From NCBI RefSeq assembly GCF_000253255.1, contig NC_015583.1, forward strand, positions 248,001-312,000: DNA of 64,000 nt, read 5' to 3'. Shown in pieces: positions 18,642 to 27,061 of the stretch. This DNA is from Novosphingobium sp. PP1Y (GTDB lineage: Bacteria > Pseudomonadota > Alphaproteobacteria > Sphingomonadales > Sphingomonadaceae). Below the pieces are notes generated by a model, which worked only from the letters and a program-made list of their open reading frames with translations, was not told the DNA's origin and ran no database searches. The translations under genes and the position numbers were made by a program. Within the stretch, counting starts at the first letter, position 1; every line of letters begins with the position of its first letter.

Positions 18642-19526
18642 ATGACCCAGAGTGACAGCCTAATCCATCCGCAGCCGGACGATGCTGCATCCTGGCGGCG
18701 GCGCGAGCTTGCCACTTTCCTGCGTTCACGGCGCGCAAGACTGTCTCCAGCAAGCCAAGGCATTCCCGAAGGCGGTCGCCGCAGGACCAGTGGGCTGAGG
18801 CGCGAAGAAGTGGCCATGCTGCTGGGCGTTTCGGTGTCGTGGTACACCAAGCTGGAACAGGGACTGGACGTAACCGCCTCGCCGCGCCTGCTGGGCAAGA
18901 TTGCGGACGTGCTGGCACTGACTTCGGTCGAACGCACGCAGCTCATGCATCTCGGGCTAGAGGATCAGGGAGCCGTAGCGGTGCAAGCGGTCGACGAAAT
19001 ACTGGTGTCGGCACAAATGATCGTCGATGCCATGCACTATTCGCCCGCCTTCGTGCTGTCACCGCGCGCCGACTACGTCGCCTGCAATCGGGCGGCGCGG
19101 GCGTTCTTCGGCAATTTCGAGGATTTCGCAGGCAACGGAAACCAGTTGATCTCGCTATTTCTGGACAAGGCCGTCAGGGAAGTCCTGCCCGACTGGATGG
19201 AGTCTGCCCGCAGCCAGGTGGCCATGTTCCGCGCTGCGTTCGCGCGCAACATGCACGATCCCGATCTTCAGGCGCTCGTCATGCAGCTGCTGGAAGGGAG
19301 CGAGGAATTCAGGGACTTGTGGGAGCGCTATGAACTGCCGTCAGGAACTTCGCGGGATCTGAATTACCTGCTGCCGAGCGGTCAGCAGTGCCACTTCAGA
19401 CACTTCACCTTCTTCGCGGACATGTCCGGCGAATTCAGGGTGGAAGTCTTCAACCCGATTGGCGAGGCGACCTTGCAATGGATGATCTCCATTGTGAGCG
19501 CCAAGGAAGCATCGGCGCACGGTTGA
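18642..19526 (+). CDS. MmyB-like HTH transcriptional regulator
   Basis: A 294-residue regulator with an N-terminal XRE-type helix-turn-helix (about 22-90: RTSGLRREEVAMLLGVSVSW, YTKLEQG) and the C-terminal MmyB ligand-binding domain (about 120-285: FVLSPRADYVACNRAARAFF ... HFTFFADMSGEFRVEVFNP). The MmyB domain is PAS-like and thought to bind fatty-acyl or similar ligands. The gene is divergent from the AtuA-family gene with a short shared promoter gap (18552-18641), the usual arrangement for a local regulator of that operon. Confidence 0.9.
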   Translation: MTQSDSLIHPQPDDAASWRRRELATFLRSRRARLSPASQGIPEGGRRRTSGLRREEVAMLLGVSVSWYTKLEQGLDVTASPRLLGKIADVLALTSVERTQLMHLGLEDQGAVAVQAVDEILVSAQMIVDAMHYSPAFVLSPRADYVACNRAARAFFGNFEDFAGNGNQLISLFLDKAVREVLPDWMESARSQVAMFRAAFARNMHDPDLQALVMQLLEGSEEFRDLWERYELPSGTSRDLNYLLPSGQQCHFRHFTFFADMSGEFRVEVFNPIGEATLQWMISIVSAKEASAHG

Positions 19527-19800
19527 CGCCCGCTTCACTGCCCACGCACCGGATCGCCTGGCCGGCGACCCTCAAGGAAACGGCAGCGGCACTCGCCAAC
19601 GGCAATATGGCATCGCTGCCTTTCCCGATTGAGCGTCCTGAGCCGGTAAACTTTCACAAGAAGTACGAAATCCTCATCCGCCACTTGTTCATTCCCGCGG
19701 CGCGGTGCGCGCAGCGGCTGGGTCTTCTTTAGCTAGGCTAAGGCCATCGGCCCGGCCTGCCAACCCACTGTCCTGAAGTGAGTGCCTGCAAGACCAACGG

Positions 19801-19832
19801 CGGCAGCGAGGCGATGATCCACCTCGCTGCCG
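19801..19832. terminator. 11-bp stem-loop between convergent genes
   Basis: CGGCAGCGAGG (19801-19811) pairs perfectly with CCTCGCTGCCG (19822-19832) across a 10-base loop. It lies in the 340-base gap 19527-19866 between the convergent MmyB regulator and TonB receptor genes, so it may stop either transcript. No strong T tract follows on either strand. Nothing else recognisable is in the gap. Confidence 0.45.
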
Positions 19833-19866
19833 GCCGTCATAAACCCGCGATAAATGCCCGCGATCC

Positions 19867-22377
19867 TCAGAGTTTCACCGACAGGTCGACGCCGTAAGTC
19901 ACCGGATCGTCGAACATGCCGGTCGCGGTGATCCCGGTATTGGCATTGAAGTTCAGTTGTTGCTTGTTTGTGAGATTGCGGCCCCAAAGCGAGACGGTTG
20001 CAGTGGTCGGCCCCACCGGAATATCCATGACCGAAACGCGCGCATTGAGCGTCAACAGAGCCTTCTGCGTGTTCATGTCGTTGATATAGCCGTTGTCATA
20101 GGCAATCCCCGCAGCGACAAAGCCCGCATCGCTGACCAGGCCGGAGCTTACCACGATCCTCGAGCGGTATGCACCGTCCACGCGCACGGACATGCGCGTG
20201 TCGCCTGCAAACGGCACGACGTATTCGGCAGAGACGTTCGACATGAACTCGGGCCGCAAGGACTTCGGATAATCCTGGACCCGGCTCACGGCGGCATTCG
20301 CCAGCACGGCCGGGTCGATTTCCAGGAACTTGAAGCTGGTATAGCTGCCCGATGCGCTCAGCGTCAGATGGTCGACCGGCACTGCAGTAATTTCAAGTTC
20401 GGCGCCATAGGCCCGCGACTTGCCGAAGTTCGTCGTGAAGGCGGACGAGGTGATCGGCTCGCAGGTTCCGCTCGGAGACGTGATGCAGCCCTCTGCAGAG
20501 AAAATCGCGGTCTGCTGGTTGGTGTAGCGTACGTGGAACAGGGCCAGGTTCGTGCGCAGACGGCGGTCGAACCACTCCGCCTTGACGCCGCCTTCGAAGG
20601 AATAGGCGCGTTCCTCCTTGTAGGGGATGGCCGCACCCTGGAAGACCTGGCCCGTCACGCTGTCTATTGCAAGCGGTCCCGGCGAGGAACCACCGGCAAT
20701 GAAGCTGGTGACGTACTTGGCGTAGAGCAGAAGGTCGGGATTCGGCTTGTAAGTGATGTTGGCCAGGTAACTGAAATTGCCCTTCGAATAATTGAAGTTC
20801 GCGCCGGGCTCGCCTGCCGAGGTGTCGAAGAAGGTCTTGTCGTCCTGCGTGTAACGAATGCCGCCGGTCACATCGAGAGTATCGGTCGCATGATAGGTCA
20901 CCTGCCCGTAGCCCGCGACCTGCCGGACCTTGAAAAAGAAACTGCGGTCGAAATCGGTGATCGGATCGCCCGGATGGCTGTTGTCGGGGAAAGGCTGGAA
21001 GGCGTCGACGAGAATGAGGCCAAATGGATTCGTGTCCGGCGGCGTTCGGCGATTGTAGATGAACAACCCGCCCGTCGCCGTTACCGGCTGCGTCTCTATG
21101 CTGAACTGCAGTTCGTTGCTGAACTGGCGCAGTTGATTGCAGCAGCGCACGGACAGGAGCGCGAAGGGCGCGAAGGCGGTCGGGGTTCCATCGGGCGCAT
21201 AGGCAATGGGCCCGATGACCGCGCCGGCTCCATCGAGGTTCGAGGTGAAGGCGTTGCGGTCAAGATTGCGCCAGCTCGTGGTATTCTTGATCGTGACGTG
21301 TTCGTTCGCCTTGTATGTGGCCACGATCAGATGCGACCGCGTCCTGGTAGTGCTGGGCGCCGTGTTGTTGTTGAAGGCAATCCTGCCGCGCCTGGTCTGT
21401 ATATATTCATCCAGCGGCGCCCCCCCGAAGTAGATCTGCGATGCCACCAGCTGGTAGGCGCCGATGCCCCCCGGTGTATCGGGAAACCCGAGCAGGTAGA
21501 CAGGCGGCGGCGTGAACTTCTGGCGTGACCAGTCGAACTTGTAGTCGATCGTGAGATCGTCTGCCGGTTGCCAGCGAACGGCCGCATGTACGGCATTGGT
21601 GACGCTTTCATTGAGGTGCCTGACCGAGGTCAGTTCGCCCACCCGCCCCGACGTTTCGTTAGAGTAGTCGAGGGTGATTCGGTCGAAATTGCTGACGTTG
21701 CTTCGTCTCTCGTTATGCAGGTAGGAGATCGAGGCGCTCAAACCGTGCCACTCGGGCAGGTCGAGACGGGTCTTGGTGCGAAACGAACCGAACCGCGAAT
21801 AGCCCGCGTCTTCGGTAATTCCAAAAGTCCCGCGCGGGCCGGACGTGATGTAGTTGATTGCGCCGCCGGTCGAGTTGGTGCCGAAGAGCGTTCCGGCGGG
21901 TCCACGGATCACTTCGATCCGCTCGATGTCGGCAATGTCGAAGATAATGCCGCTGAGCGAGCCGAGGTAAACGCCGTCGATGTAATAGGAAATGCCGTTA
22001 TCGACGGTAGGGTTCGAGGAAGCGCCCGACACCTGCCCACGTATCACCGTAGTCGGGATCGAACTCCCGCCGGGCTGCGTAACCACATATAGGTTGGGCG
22101 CGATCGAGCGCAGGTCAGCGATATTCTCGATACGCGCATTCTTGATCTCAGCCGACGTGATGGCGGTCACGGCGACAGGAACTTTCTGCAGGTTTTCCGT
22201 CCGCTTCTGCGCGGTCACGATGATTTCCTGGATCGCGCTGCCCGACCGGTCGGCGAATTGCTCTTCGCCGGAAGTCCTGTCCGGGCCTGACTGCGCGAGC
22301 GCCGGCCCAGCCACGATGCAGGTCGCGAATGCAAGAGTTGAACAGCCGACGACATAAATACGGCTCAAGTCCTTCAT
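19867..22377 (-). CDS. TonB-dependent outer-membrane receptor
   Basis: An 836-residue outer-membrane barrel. A signal peptide (MKDLSRIYVVGCSTLAFATC ... ALAQ) is followed by the plug domain (about 50-170: EIIVTAQKRTENLQKVPVAV, IERIEVIRGPAGTLFGTNST, GGAINYIT) and a 22-strand barrel ending in a C-terminal aromatic/hydrophobic strand (YGVDLSVKL). Start ATG 22377 has GGGAGGTG upstream. Receptors of this Sphingomonadaceae class import bulky hydrophobic substrates rather than siderophores. It sits downstream of the deacylase-like and second Coq4-like genes on the same strand, separated by 284 bases with no gene. Substrate unknown. Confidence 0.93.
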   Translation of the reverse strand: MKDLSRIYVVGCSTLAFATCIVAGPALAQSGPDRTSGEEQFADRSGSAIQEIIVTAQKRTENLQKVPVAVTAITSAEIKNARIENIADLRSIAPNLYVVTQPGGSSIPTTVIRGQVSGASSNPTVDNGISYYIDGVYLGSLSGIIFDIADIERIEVIRGPAGTLFGTNSTGGAINYITSGPRGTFGITEDAGYSRFGSFRTKTRLDLPEWHGLSASISYLHNERRSNVSNFDRITLDYSNETSGRVGELTSVRHLNESVTNAVHAAVRWQPADDLTIDYKFDWSRQKFTPPPVYLLGFPDTPGGIGAYQLVASQIYFGGAPLDEYIQTRRGRIAFNNNTAPSTTRTRSHLIVATYKANEHVTIKNTTSWRNLDRNAFTSNLDGAGAVIGPIAYAPDGTPTAFAPFALLSVRCCNQLRQFSNELQFSIETQPVTATGGLFIYNRRTPPDTNPFGLILVDAFQPFPDNSHPGDPITDFDRSFFFKVRQVAGYGQVTYHATDTLDVTGGIRYTQDDKTFFDTSAGEPGANFNYSKGNFSYLANITYKPNPDLLLYAKYVTSFIAGGSSPGPLAIDSVTGQVFQGAAIPYKEERAYSFEGGVKAEWFDRRLRTNLALFHVRYTNQQTAIFSAEGCITSPSGTCEPITSSAFTTNFGKSRAYGAELEITAVPVDHLTLSASGSYTSFKFLEIDPAVLANAAVSRVQDYPKSLRPEFMSNVSAEYVVPFAGDTRMSVRVDGAYRSRIVVSSGLVSDAGFVAAGIAYDNGYINDMNTQKALLTLNARVSVMDIPVGPTTATVSLWGRNLTNKQQLNFNANTGITATGMFDDPVTYGVDLSVKL

Positions 22378-22661
22378 TATTCAGGCACCTCCCAAAGTGG
22401 TCATATTGATTATTATTCGGCGATCTCTCCGGCTATTGCCGGGCCATTCCCCCAACCGAACCCGCAAGGATTGCCGATACGGCCGCGCCTCCGCGCACCA
22501 GGGCACGCAAGTTTTTCACCAAGCATGCGCCGCTGGAAACTGCGTTTGCGCGCGCAGATGACGCGGGAAGCCCGATGACTCCCCGCGGACATCCGCGTTG
22601 CCACTCGATGAATGCAGGCTTCCGATTCCGGCAAAGCCGTCGCAGCGACGGTGCTTCCGGT

Positions 22662-23540
22662 TTATTCGGCGGCTTCCATGAGCGGAACGCCGTAGTTTGG
22701 ATCATCCTCGTTGCAGAGACGATTTGTTTCGAGCCAGAGCCCATCCTCCACCGGCGTGATCCCGAATTCGCTGCGGATGTCGGCAATCTGCCAGTCGACG
22801 TAGGCGCGCCAGTCAACGAGCATCAGCGGGAACTTCCAGTTGCGTCCCTGCTCCGCCCCGCGAAACTCGGCCTCGAGGTGAACGACCATCGCCTCGGGAT
22901 AGTGCAGTCCGTCCTTCATCACCGTCTTCGCCTTGAGGTAATACTGGATCCGGGAGAAAAAGGCCGAGAGTTCAGGATGGAAGTAACGCGACTTGGCATG
23001 CATGTTAGCCGACAGCAGCGCCAGTTCGCCGCCGTGATTTGGGCCGAATCCGGTGACAATGTGCTCGATGTCGTGGGTGAGCGCCGTCTGCCGCAAATAG
23101 AAGGTGAAGTCGTTGACCACCTTCACTTCCTGGAAAAACAGATCGAGCTGGTAGCCCGAGTTCACCATGAAATCGCGGATCGCCGCACCCAGTGTGCCGG
23201 AGGCGCAGCCTTCGAGCTCGGCGATGGTGAAGTCCGACAGGCTGCGGCCTTCCAGCCACTCGCGAAACTGCGGGAGACGGGCCTTTTCGATCTCGAACAA
23301 CTCGATGATACGCGGCATATCTTCCAGATCGTGGAGGATTTGCGCCACCTCGGGAATGTAGGCGGTATTGGGCAGGTCCGGCCCGTTTCGGCGCAGCATT
23401 TCCTGCGCGATAAGAGCCCTCAGGCCCGCATGGTTGAGATAGCGCGACGAGCTCACCAATACGGAACTTTCCGTGGTCACCTGCTTGATGGCACCGTTAA
23501 AATAGGCACGATCCGCATCGCCGATCTGGGCTTCATTCAT
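22662..23540 (-). CDS. Coq4-like protein (paralog 2)
   Basis: A 292-residue Coq4-family protein with the metal motif His156-Asp-x-x-His160-x11-Glu172 (THDIEHIVTGFGPNHGGEL). It is colinear with the first copy: SSVLVSSS at residues 25-32, YLN, and LRRNGPDLP occupy matching positions, so the two are paralogs. Start ATG 23540 is chosen because longer versions run into the preceding gene; GGAAAGGA lies upstream. It lies 73 bases after the amidohydrolase on the same strand. A role in modifying a quinone-like or polycyclic substrate, by analogy with Coq4, is only a guess. Confidence 0.75.
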   Translation of the reverse strand: MNEAQIGDADRAYFNGAIKQVTTESSVLVSSSRYLNHAGLRALIAQEMLRRNGPDLPNTAYIPEVAQILHDLEDMPRIIELFEIEKARLPQFREWLEGRSLSDFTIAELEGCASGTLGAAIRDFMVNSGYQLDLFFQEVKVVNDFTFYLRQTALTHDIEHIVTGFGPNHGGELALLSANMHAKSRYFHPELSAFFSRIQYYLKAKTVMKDGLHYPEAMVVHLEAEFRGAEQGRNWKFPLMLVDWRAYVDWQIADIRSEFGITPVEDGLWLETNRLCNEDDPNYGVPLMEAAE

Positions 23541-23613
23541 CTTGGCATCCTTTCCACTGAAATGGGCGCACCTCTCTTCGGGAGGCGCTGCCCATGATTT
23601 TGCGATCAGGCCT

Positions 23614-25359
23614 TCATTCGGCCGCCACTGCCATCTGCTCGACCGGGGCATACGAAGGCGAAAGGAATTCGCCCGGCATAGCTCCGGTAAATGCGCCGTT
23701 CTCGAAAGTCGGCACACCGTTCACCAGCGTCAGCCGGGTCGGCATTGCCTTTCGGGTGAAGCGCCATGTCGTACCGCCGCGCCCGTCCGGCACGTCATTC
23801 GCCTTTTCCATTTCCTGGCGTTCGATTTCGGCGAGGTTGAACACGGCGATATCGGCACGCTTGCCCGGCGCGATGACGCCGCGATCGGACAGGTTGAAGT
23901 GCCCGGCGAGCTTGCCGGTCATGACATGGACGGCCTCCTCGATGGTGAGACTGCCTTCCTCGCGCACATACTGGGTGAGGAGCAGCGCATTCTCGCCGCC
24001 GCCGCACAGCATCTGCAGGTGCGCACCGGCATCGGAGATATTGCCGACAGTCTTGGGATCGCGCATCAATTCGATGGTCAGGGCCTCATCCTTCGGGAAA
24101 GGCGCCATGTGAACGGTCGAGCGGGTGCCGTTCTTGATGATCCAGTCCGCCATGGCATCGGAGCGATGCAGGCCCAGCGAATCCGCATATTCCTTCAGCG
24201 TGATATTGAGCGGGCCGGCCCCATTCTCGCTGTCGATCAGGTGGAGCTCCTGCGGGTTCTTGAGCGGCGAGTGATCCCAGGCCTTTTCGTCCCAGCTCGC
24301 GCGGGCACGCGCGCGCCATTCCGGATCGGCGAGCAGTTCGGCCTTCTTGTGATGGTCGTCCTCCATTACGACCTCGTGCCAGACGAAGTCGTTCGACTGC
24401 GCGAAGATCAGCGACTTGACCAGCGAGAGCACATTGGTCGGCGATACGTGCGCGAAGCCCGGCCACACGTCGACATCGGCCTCACGCATCTTGCGCAAGG
24501 ATTCCTGCATCGCGGGAAGGATGCCTTTCTGGAATTCCAGCGTCGGCACCGCGCCCGCTATCTGACAGCGGATCTTGCGACCACCGAGCAGTTTGGCGAG
24601 CCTTTCAAGATCGGCCGGGCCAGTCATGCGCATGAAGGTATCGACGATGACCTGGTAACAGGAGTTCGGGTACTTCTCCATGACGTCGAACAGCGCGGCG
24701 AATTCGGCGTCGCTGGCCTTGAGCGTCGGCACGGGGCGGTCCTGTCCGTCATGATCGTGCAGGTTGTCCGACATGCCGAGCGCGCCTGCGGCAAGGGCAT
24801 CGTCAAGCAGTTCGCACATGTGCGCGATTTCTTCCGGGGTCGCCTCGCGGTCCCACGCCTCGACGCCCATGGCAGCAAGACGGATGGCGATGTGACCGAC
24901 ATAGGCGGCATAATTGAGTGGCACCGTCACGTTGCGCTCAACGGAGGCACGGTATTCCGACCACTTGTGCCAGTCCCATGGAAGGTTCTGCATGAAGGGG
25001 CCTTCGGGGATATCCTCGAAGAACGAGAAAATGCCGATCATCTCGCGCTGGGCTGGCATGTACTTGTGCAGCGGCGCGGTCGAGAATCCGCAGTTGCCGA
25101 GGATCATCGTCGTCGCGCCGTAACCCGGCAGTGGGTCGAGATCGGGCTGCCACCACATCGTCCCGTCATAGTGCGTGTGGCTCTCGATGAAGCCGGGTGT
25201 CACGTAGCAATCCGTGGCATCGACGATACGTTCGCCCCTGGCCTCAAGGTCTGCGCCGACCTCGGCAATCGCGCCGCCGTTTACGCGAACGTCCGCCTTG
25301 AAGGCCGAAGCCCCCGTACCGTCCACGACCGTTCCATTCTTGATGAGTATGTTTTCCAT
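23614..25359 (-). CDS. N-acyl-D-amino-acid deacylase-like amidohydrolase
   Basis: A 581-residue metal-dependent amidohydrolase of the D-aminoacylase type. It begins with the family start MENILIKNGTVVDGTG, followed by the HxH metal motif in PGFIESHTHYDGTMWW, GYGATTMILGNCGFS, and a C-terminal segment of the composite domain (LSDRGVIAPGKRADIAVFNL). Start ATG 25359 has GGGAGAGG upstream. The family removes N-acyl groups from D-amino acids, but many relatives in catabolic clusters have unknown substrates. Downstream on the same strand are a Coq4-like gene and a TonB receptor; a divergent HTH regulator starts 103 bases upstream. Confidence 0.82.
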   Translation of the reverse strand: MENILIKNGTVVDGTGASAFKADVRVNGGAIAEVGADLEARGERIVDATDCYVTPGFIESHTHYDGTMWWQPDLDPLPGYGATTMILGNCGFSTAPLHKYMPAQREMIGIFSFFEDIPEGPFMQNLPWDWHKWSEYRASVERNVTVPLNYAAYVGHIAIRLAAMGVEAWDREATPEEIAHMCELLDDALAAGALGMSDNLHDHDGQDRPVPTLKASDAEFAALFDVMEKYPNSCYQVIVDTFMRMTGPADLERLAKLLGGRKIRCQIAGAVPTLEFQKGILPAMQESLRKMREADVDVWPGFAHVSPTNVLSLVKSLIFAQSNDFVWHEVVMEDDHHKKAELLADPEWRARARASWDEKAWDHSPLKNPQELHLIDSENGAGPLNITLKEYADSLGLHRSDAMADWIIKNGTRSTVHMAPFPKDEALTIELMRDPKTVGNISDAGAHLQMLCGGGENALLLTQYVREEGSLTIEEAVHVMTGKLAGHFNLSDRGVIAPGKRADIAVFNLAEIERQEMEKANDVPDGRGGTTWRFTRKAMPTRLTLVNGVPTFENGAFTGAMPGEFLSPSYAPVEQMAVAAE

Positions 25360-25461
25360 TTTCCGAGCCTCTCCCACGTTTTCTAGTCCGGCCTGAAAGC
25401 GCCGTGTGCATCTGGCCTGGGCGGATGCTATTTCAGAGGTCGATTTTCTCGAAGGATCAGC

Positions 25462-26256
25462 TTGAAATTCGTATCGTTTACTGCACTTATCGGTATCACC
25501 ATGCGATACGATTCCGTAACTGACGCCATGCTCGGCGTCCTGCGCCGCCACCTTCGCCACGATGGTTGGACCGCCCCCCGCCTCGCCGCGCATTTCGGCA
25601 TCGGCGAAGCCACTGCGAAGCGGTGGATCGTGGGCAAGGGTCTGACCCTGGAGCGACTCGAGCAGATGGCAGGCCTGTGCGGAATGACCATCTCCGAACT
25701 CGCACGAGAGGCGGAACACGCACGTTCCGGCATGAAGCGCGAACTCACACTGGCACAGGAACGCGCCCTGTCGACCGACGTATTCCTGTCCTTCCTCTTC
25801 ATGACGATCCTTGCCGGCGCGACACCGCAGGAACTTATCGATGACTTCGAACTGAAGCGGCCTGTCCTCGACGCCGCGCTAGGCAAGCTTGAAAGGCTTG
25901 CCCTGATCGACCGGTTGCGCGGCGACCGGGTCCGGCCGCTTGTCGACCGCGCGCTGATCTTCCGCAAGCTGCCGATGCGGGCGCTCTTCGACAAGTACGT
26001 GAAGCACCAGTTCATGGAGATGGACTTCGCCGCTCCCGAGGCGGTCTATACGGCCGAGATGCTCAAGCTCTCCGATGCGGGCGCCGGGCAACTGGCGGAA
26101 CTGATGGAACGTCTGCGCCGTGACGCACAGGTGCTCGGCGACCATGACCGTGAAGAGAGCCTGCGCCCACGCCGCTGGATGATGATGATGTGTGCCATAC
26201 GCCCGTTCGATGCCTCGGGCGTTGCCGATTCAGCAGCCGACTTCTCCGGCAACTAA
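25462..26256 (+). CDS. HTH transcriptional regulator with unrecognised C-terminal domain
   Basis: A 264-residue protein with an XRE-like helix-turn-helix (about 35-75: WTAPRLAAHFGIGEATAKRW, MAGLCGMTISEL) and an alpha-helical C-terminus I do not recognise. It is placed divergently from the deacylase-like gene and probably controls it. TTG 25462 has GAAGGA at a good distance; ATG 25501 gives a shorter protein but no ribosome site. Its stop overlaps the stop of the convergent thioesterase by three bases. Confidence 0.72.
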   Translation: MKFVSFTALIGITMRYDSVTDAMLGVLRRHLRHDGWTAPRLAAHFGIGEATAKRWIVGKGLTLERLEQMAGLCGMTISELAREAEHARSGMKRELTLAQERALSTDVFLSFLFMTILAGATPQELIDDFELKRPVLDAALGKLERLALIDRLRGDRVRPLVDRALIFRKLPMRALFDKYVKHQFMEMDFAAPEAVYTAEMLKLSDAGAGQLAELMERLRRDAQVLGDHDREESLRPRRWMMMMCAIRPFDASGVADSAADFSGN

Positions 26257-26630
26257 TCGAGCAAGAGGTGCATCCGCCCCGTGGCGATCGGCCTGTCCCG
26301 GTCCGCCTGCCAGCAAGTTGCGTCCGCGTTTACGACCTGCCTGCCGATGCGGACCAGGCGTGCCTGCGCGAATGTATCGACCATCAGGCCGCCGCGCAGG
26401 AAATCGAAAGTCATGTTGATCGGTTTGGGCCTGCGCTCCGGATCGCCAAGCTCACGCCCGATAGCATCGAGGCAGGCGAGTTCCAGCAGACTGCCGATGA
26501 CGCCACCGTACAAGAACCCTTGCCGCCCTTCCAGCTTGGGGTCGGCGGGCAACAGGAGGACGATGGTCTCATCATCGCCGGTGATTTCACGCACGCCAAG
26601 CAACTTCGCATAGGGCGTACCGGCAATCAT
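26253..26630 (-). CDS. PaaI-type hot-dog thioesterase (second of pair)
   Basis: A 125-residue single hot-dog domain. GFLYGGVIGSLLELACLDAI corresponds to the catalytic HGG..xx(D/E) helix of PaaI/YbgC-type acyl-CoA thioesterases, with Tyr in place of the usual His, followed by PINMTFDFLRGG and ATCWQADRDRPIATGR. It starts inside the stop of the first thioesterase (ATGA), so the two may form a hetero-oligomer. It ends the acyl-CoA dehydrogenase operon that begins at 29295 and may release CoA from steroid-derived acyl-CoA esters. Confidence 0.78.
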   Translation of the reverse strand: MIAGTPYAKLLGVREITGDDETIVLLLPADPKLEGRQGFLYGGVIGSLLELACLDAIGRELGDPERRPKPINMTFDFLRGGLMVDTFAQARLVRIGRQVVNADATCWQADRDRPIATGRMHLLLD

Positions 26631-27055
26631 GCGTCACCTGTAAAGAAGAAGGTGGCGGTGGCATGGGCCACAGGATCACCAGCATCGCCATCATGGACGT
26701 CACAGCGGGTGAAGGCGACCTTGCGGGTCACATGATAGCAGGCAGCGCGCGCGTGGAGCGTGCTGCCTGCCCGCGCGGAACGCAAGTAATCGACGCGAAG
26801 GTCCAGCGTTGCCATTGGCCGCCATTGCCGCGTGCGCGCAATGATCGCCGCACCCGTCGCCGCATCGATCAGCGAGACGACCGGCCCCGACGATACCAGG
26901 CCGGCCCCTGCATCCATCAGGAAGCCGGGCGCGAAGGGGCAGGCAAGTTCCGCCCAGTCCGGCCCGTCATCCACATTGTAGATGCCGAGCAGGGCATGAT
27001 GCCCGCGCGGCGGCAGGTTTTTCAGCCGTTCGAAGGGATCGTCCTCGCCCTTCAT
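26627..27055 (-). CDS. PaaI-type hot-dog thioesterase (first of pair)
   Basis: A 142-residue hot-dog protein. The helix segment LVSSGPVVSLIDAATGAAII holds the conserved Asp of the PaaI class, then the sheet PMATLDLRVDYLRSARAG and the end AHATATFFF. It lies 6 bases after the FadE30-like gene and overlaps the second thioesterase by four bases, a translational-coupling arrangement. The neighbouring acyl-CoA dehydrogenases suggest a steroid-acid CoA ester substrate; this is inferred. Confidence 0.78.
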   Translation of the reverse strand: MKGEDDPFERLKNLPPRGHHALLGIYNVDDGPDWAELACPFAPGFLMDAGAGLVSSGPVVSLIDAATGAAIIARTRQWRPMATLDLRVDYLRSARAGSTLHARAACYHVTRKVAFTRCDVHDGDAGDPVAHATATFFFTGDA

Positions 27056-27061
27056 TCCCGC

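Noticed and set aside
19957..21528. Long + strand frame opposite the TonB receptor
   Set aside because: The receptor plug and barrel motifs are on the minus strand; the + frame has no domain.
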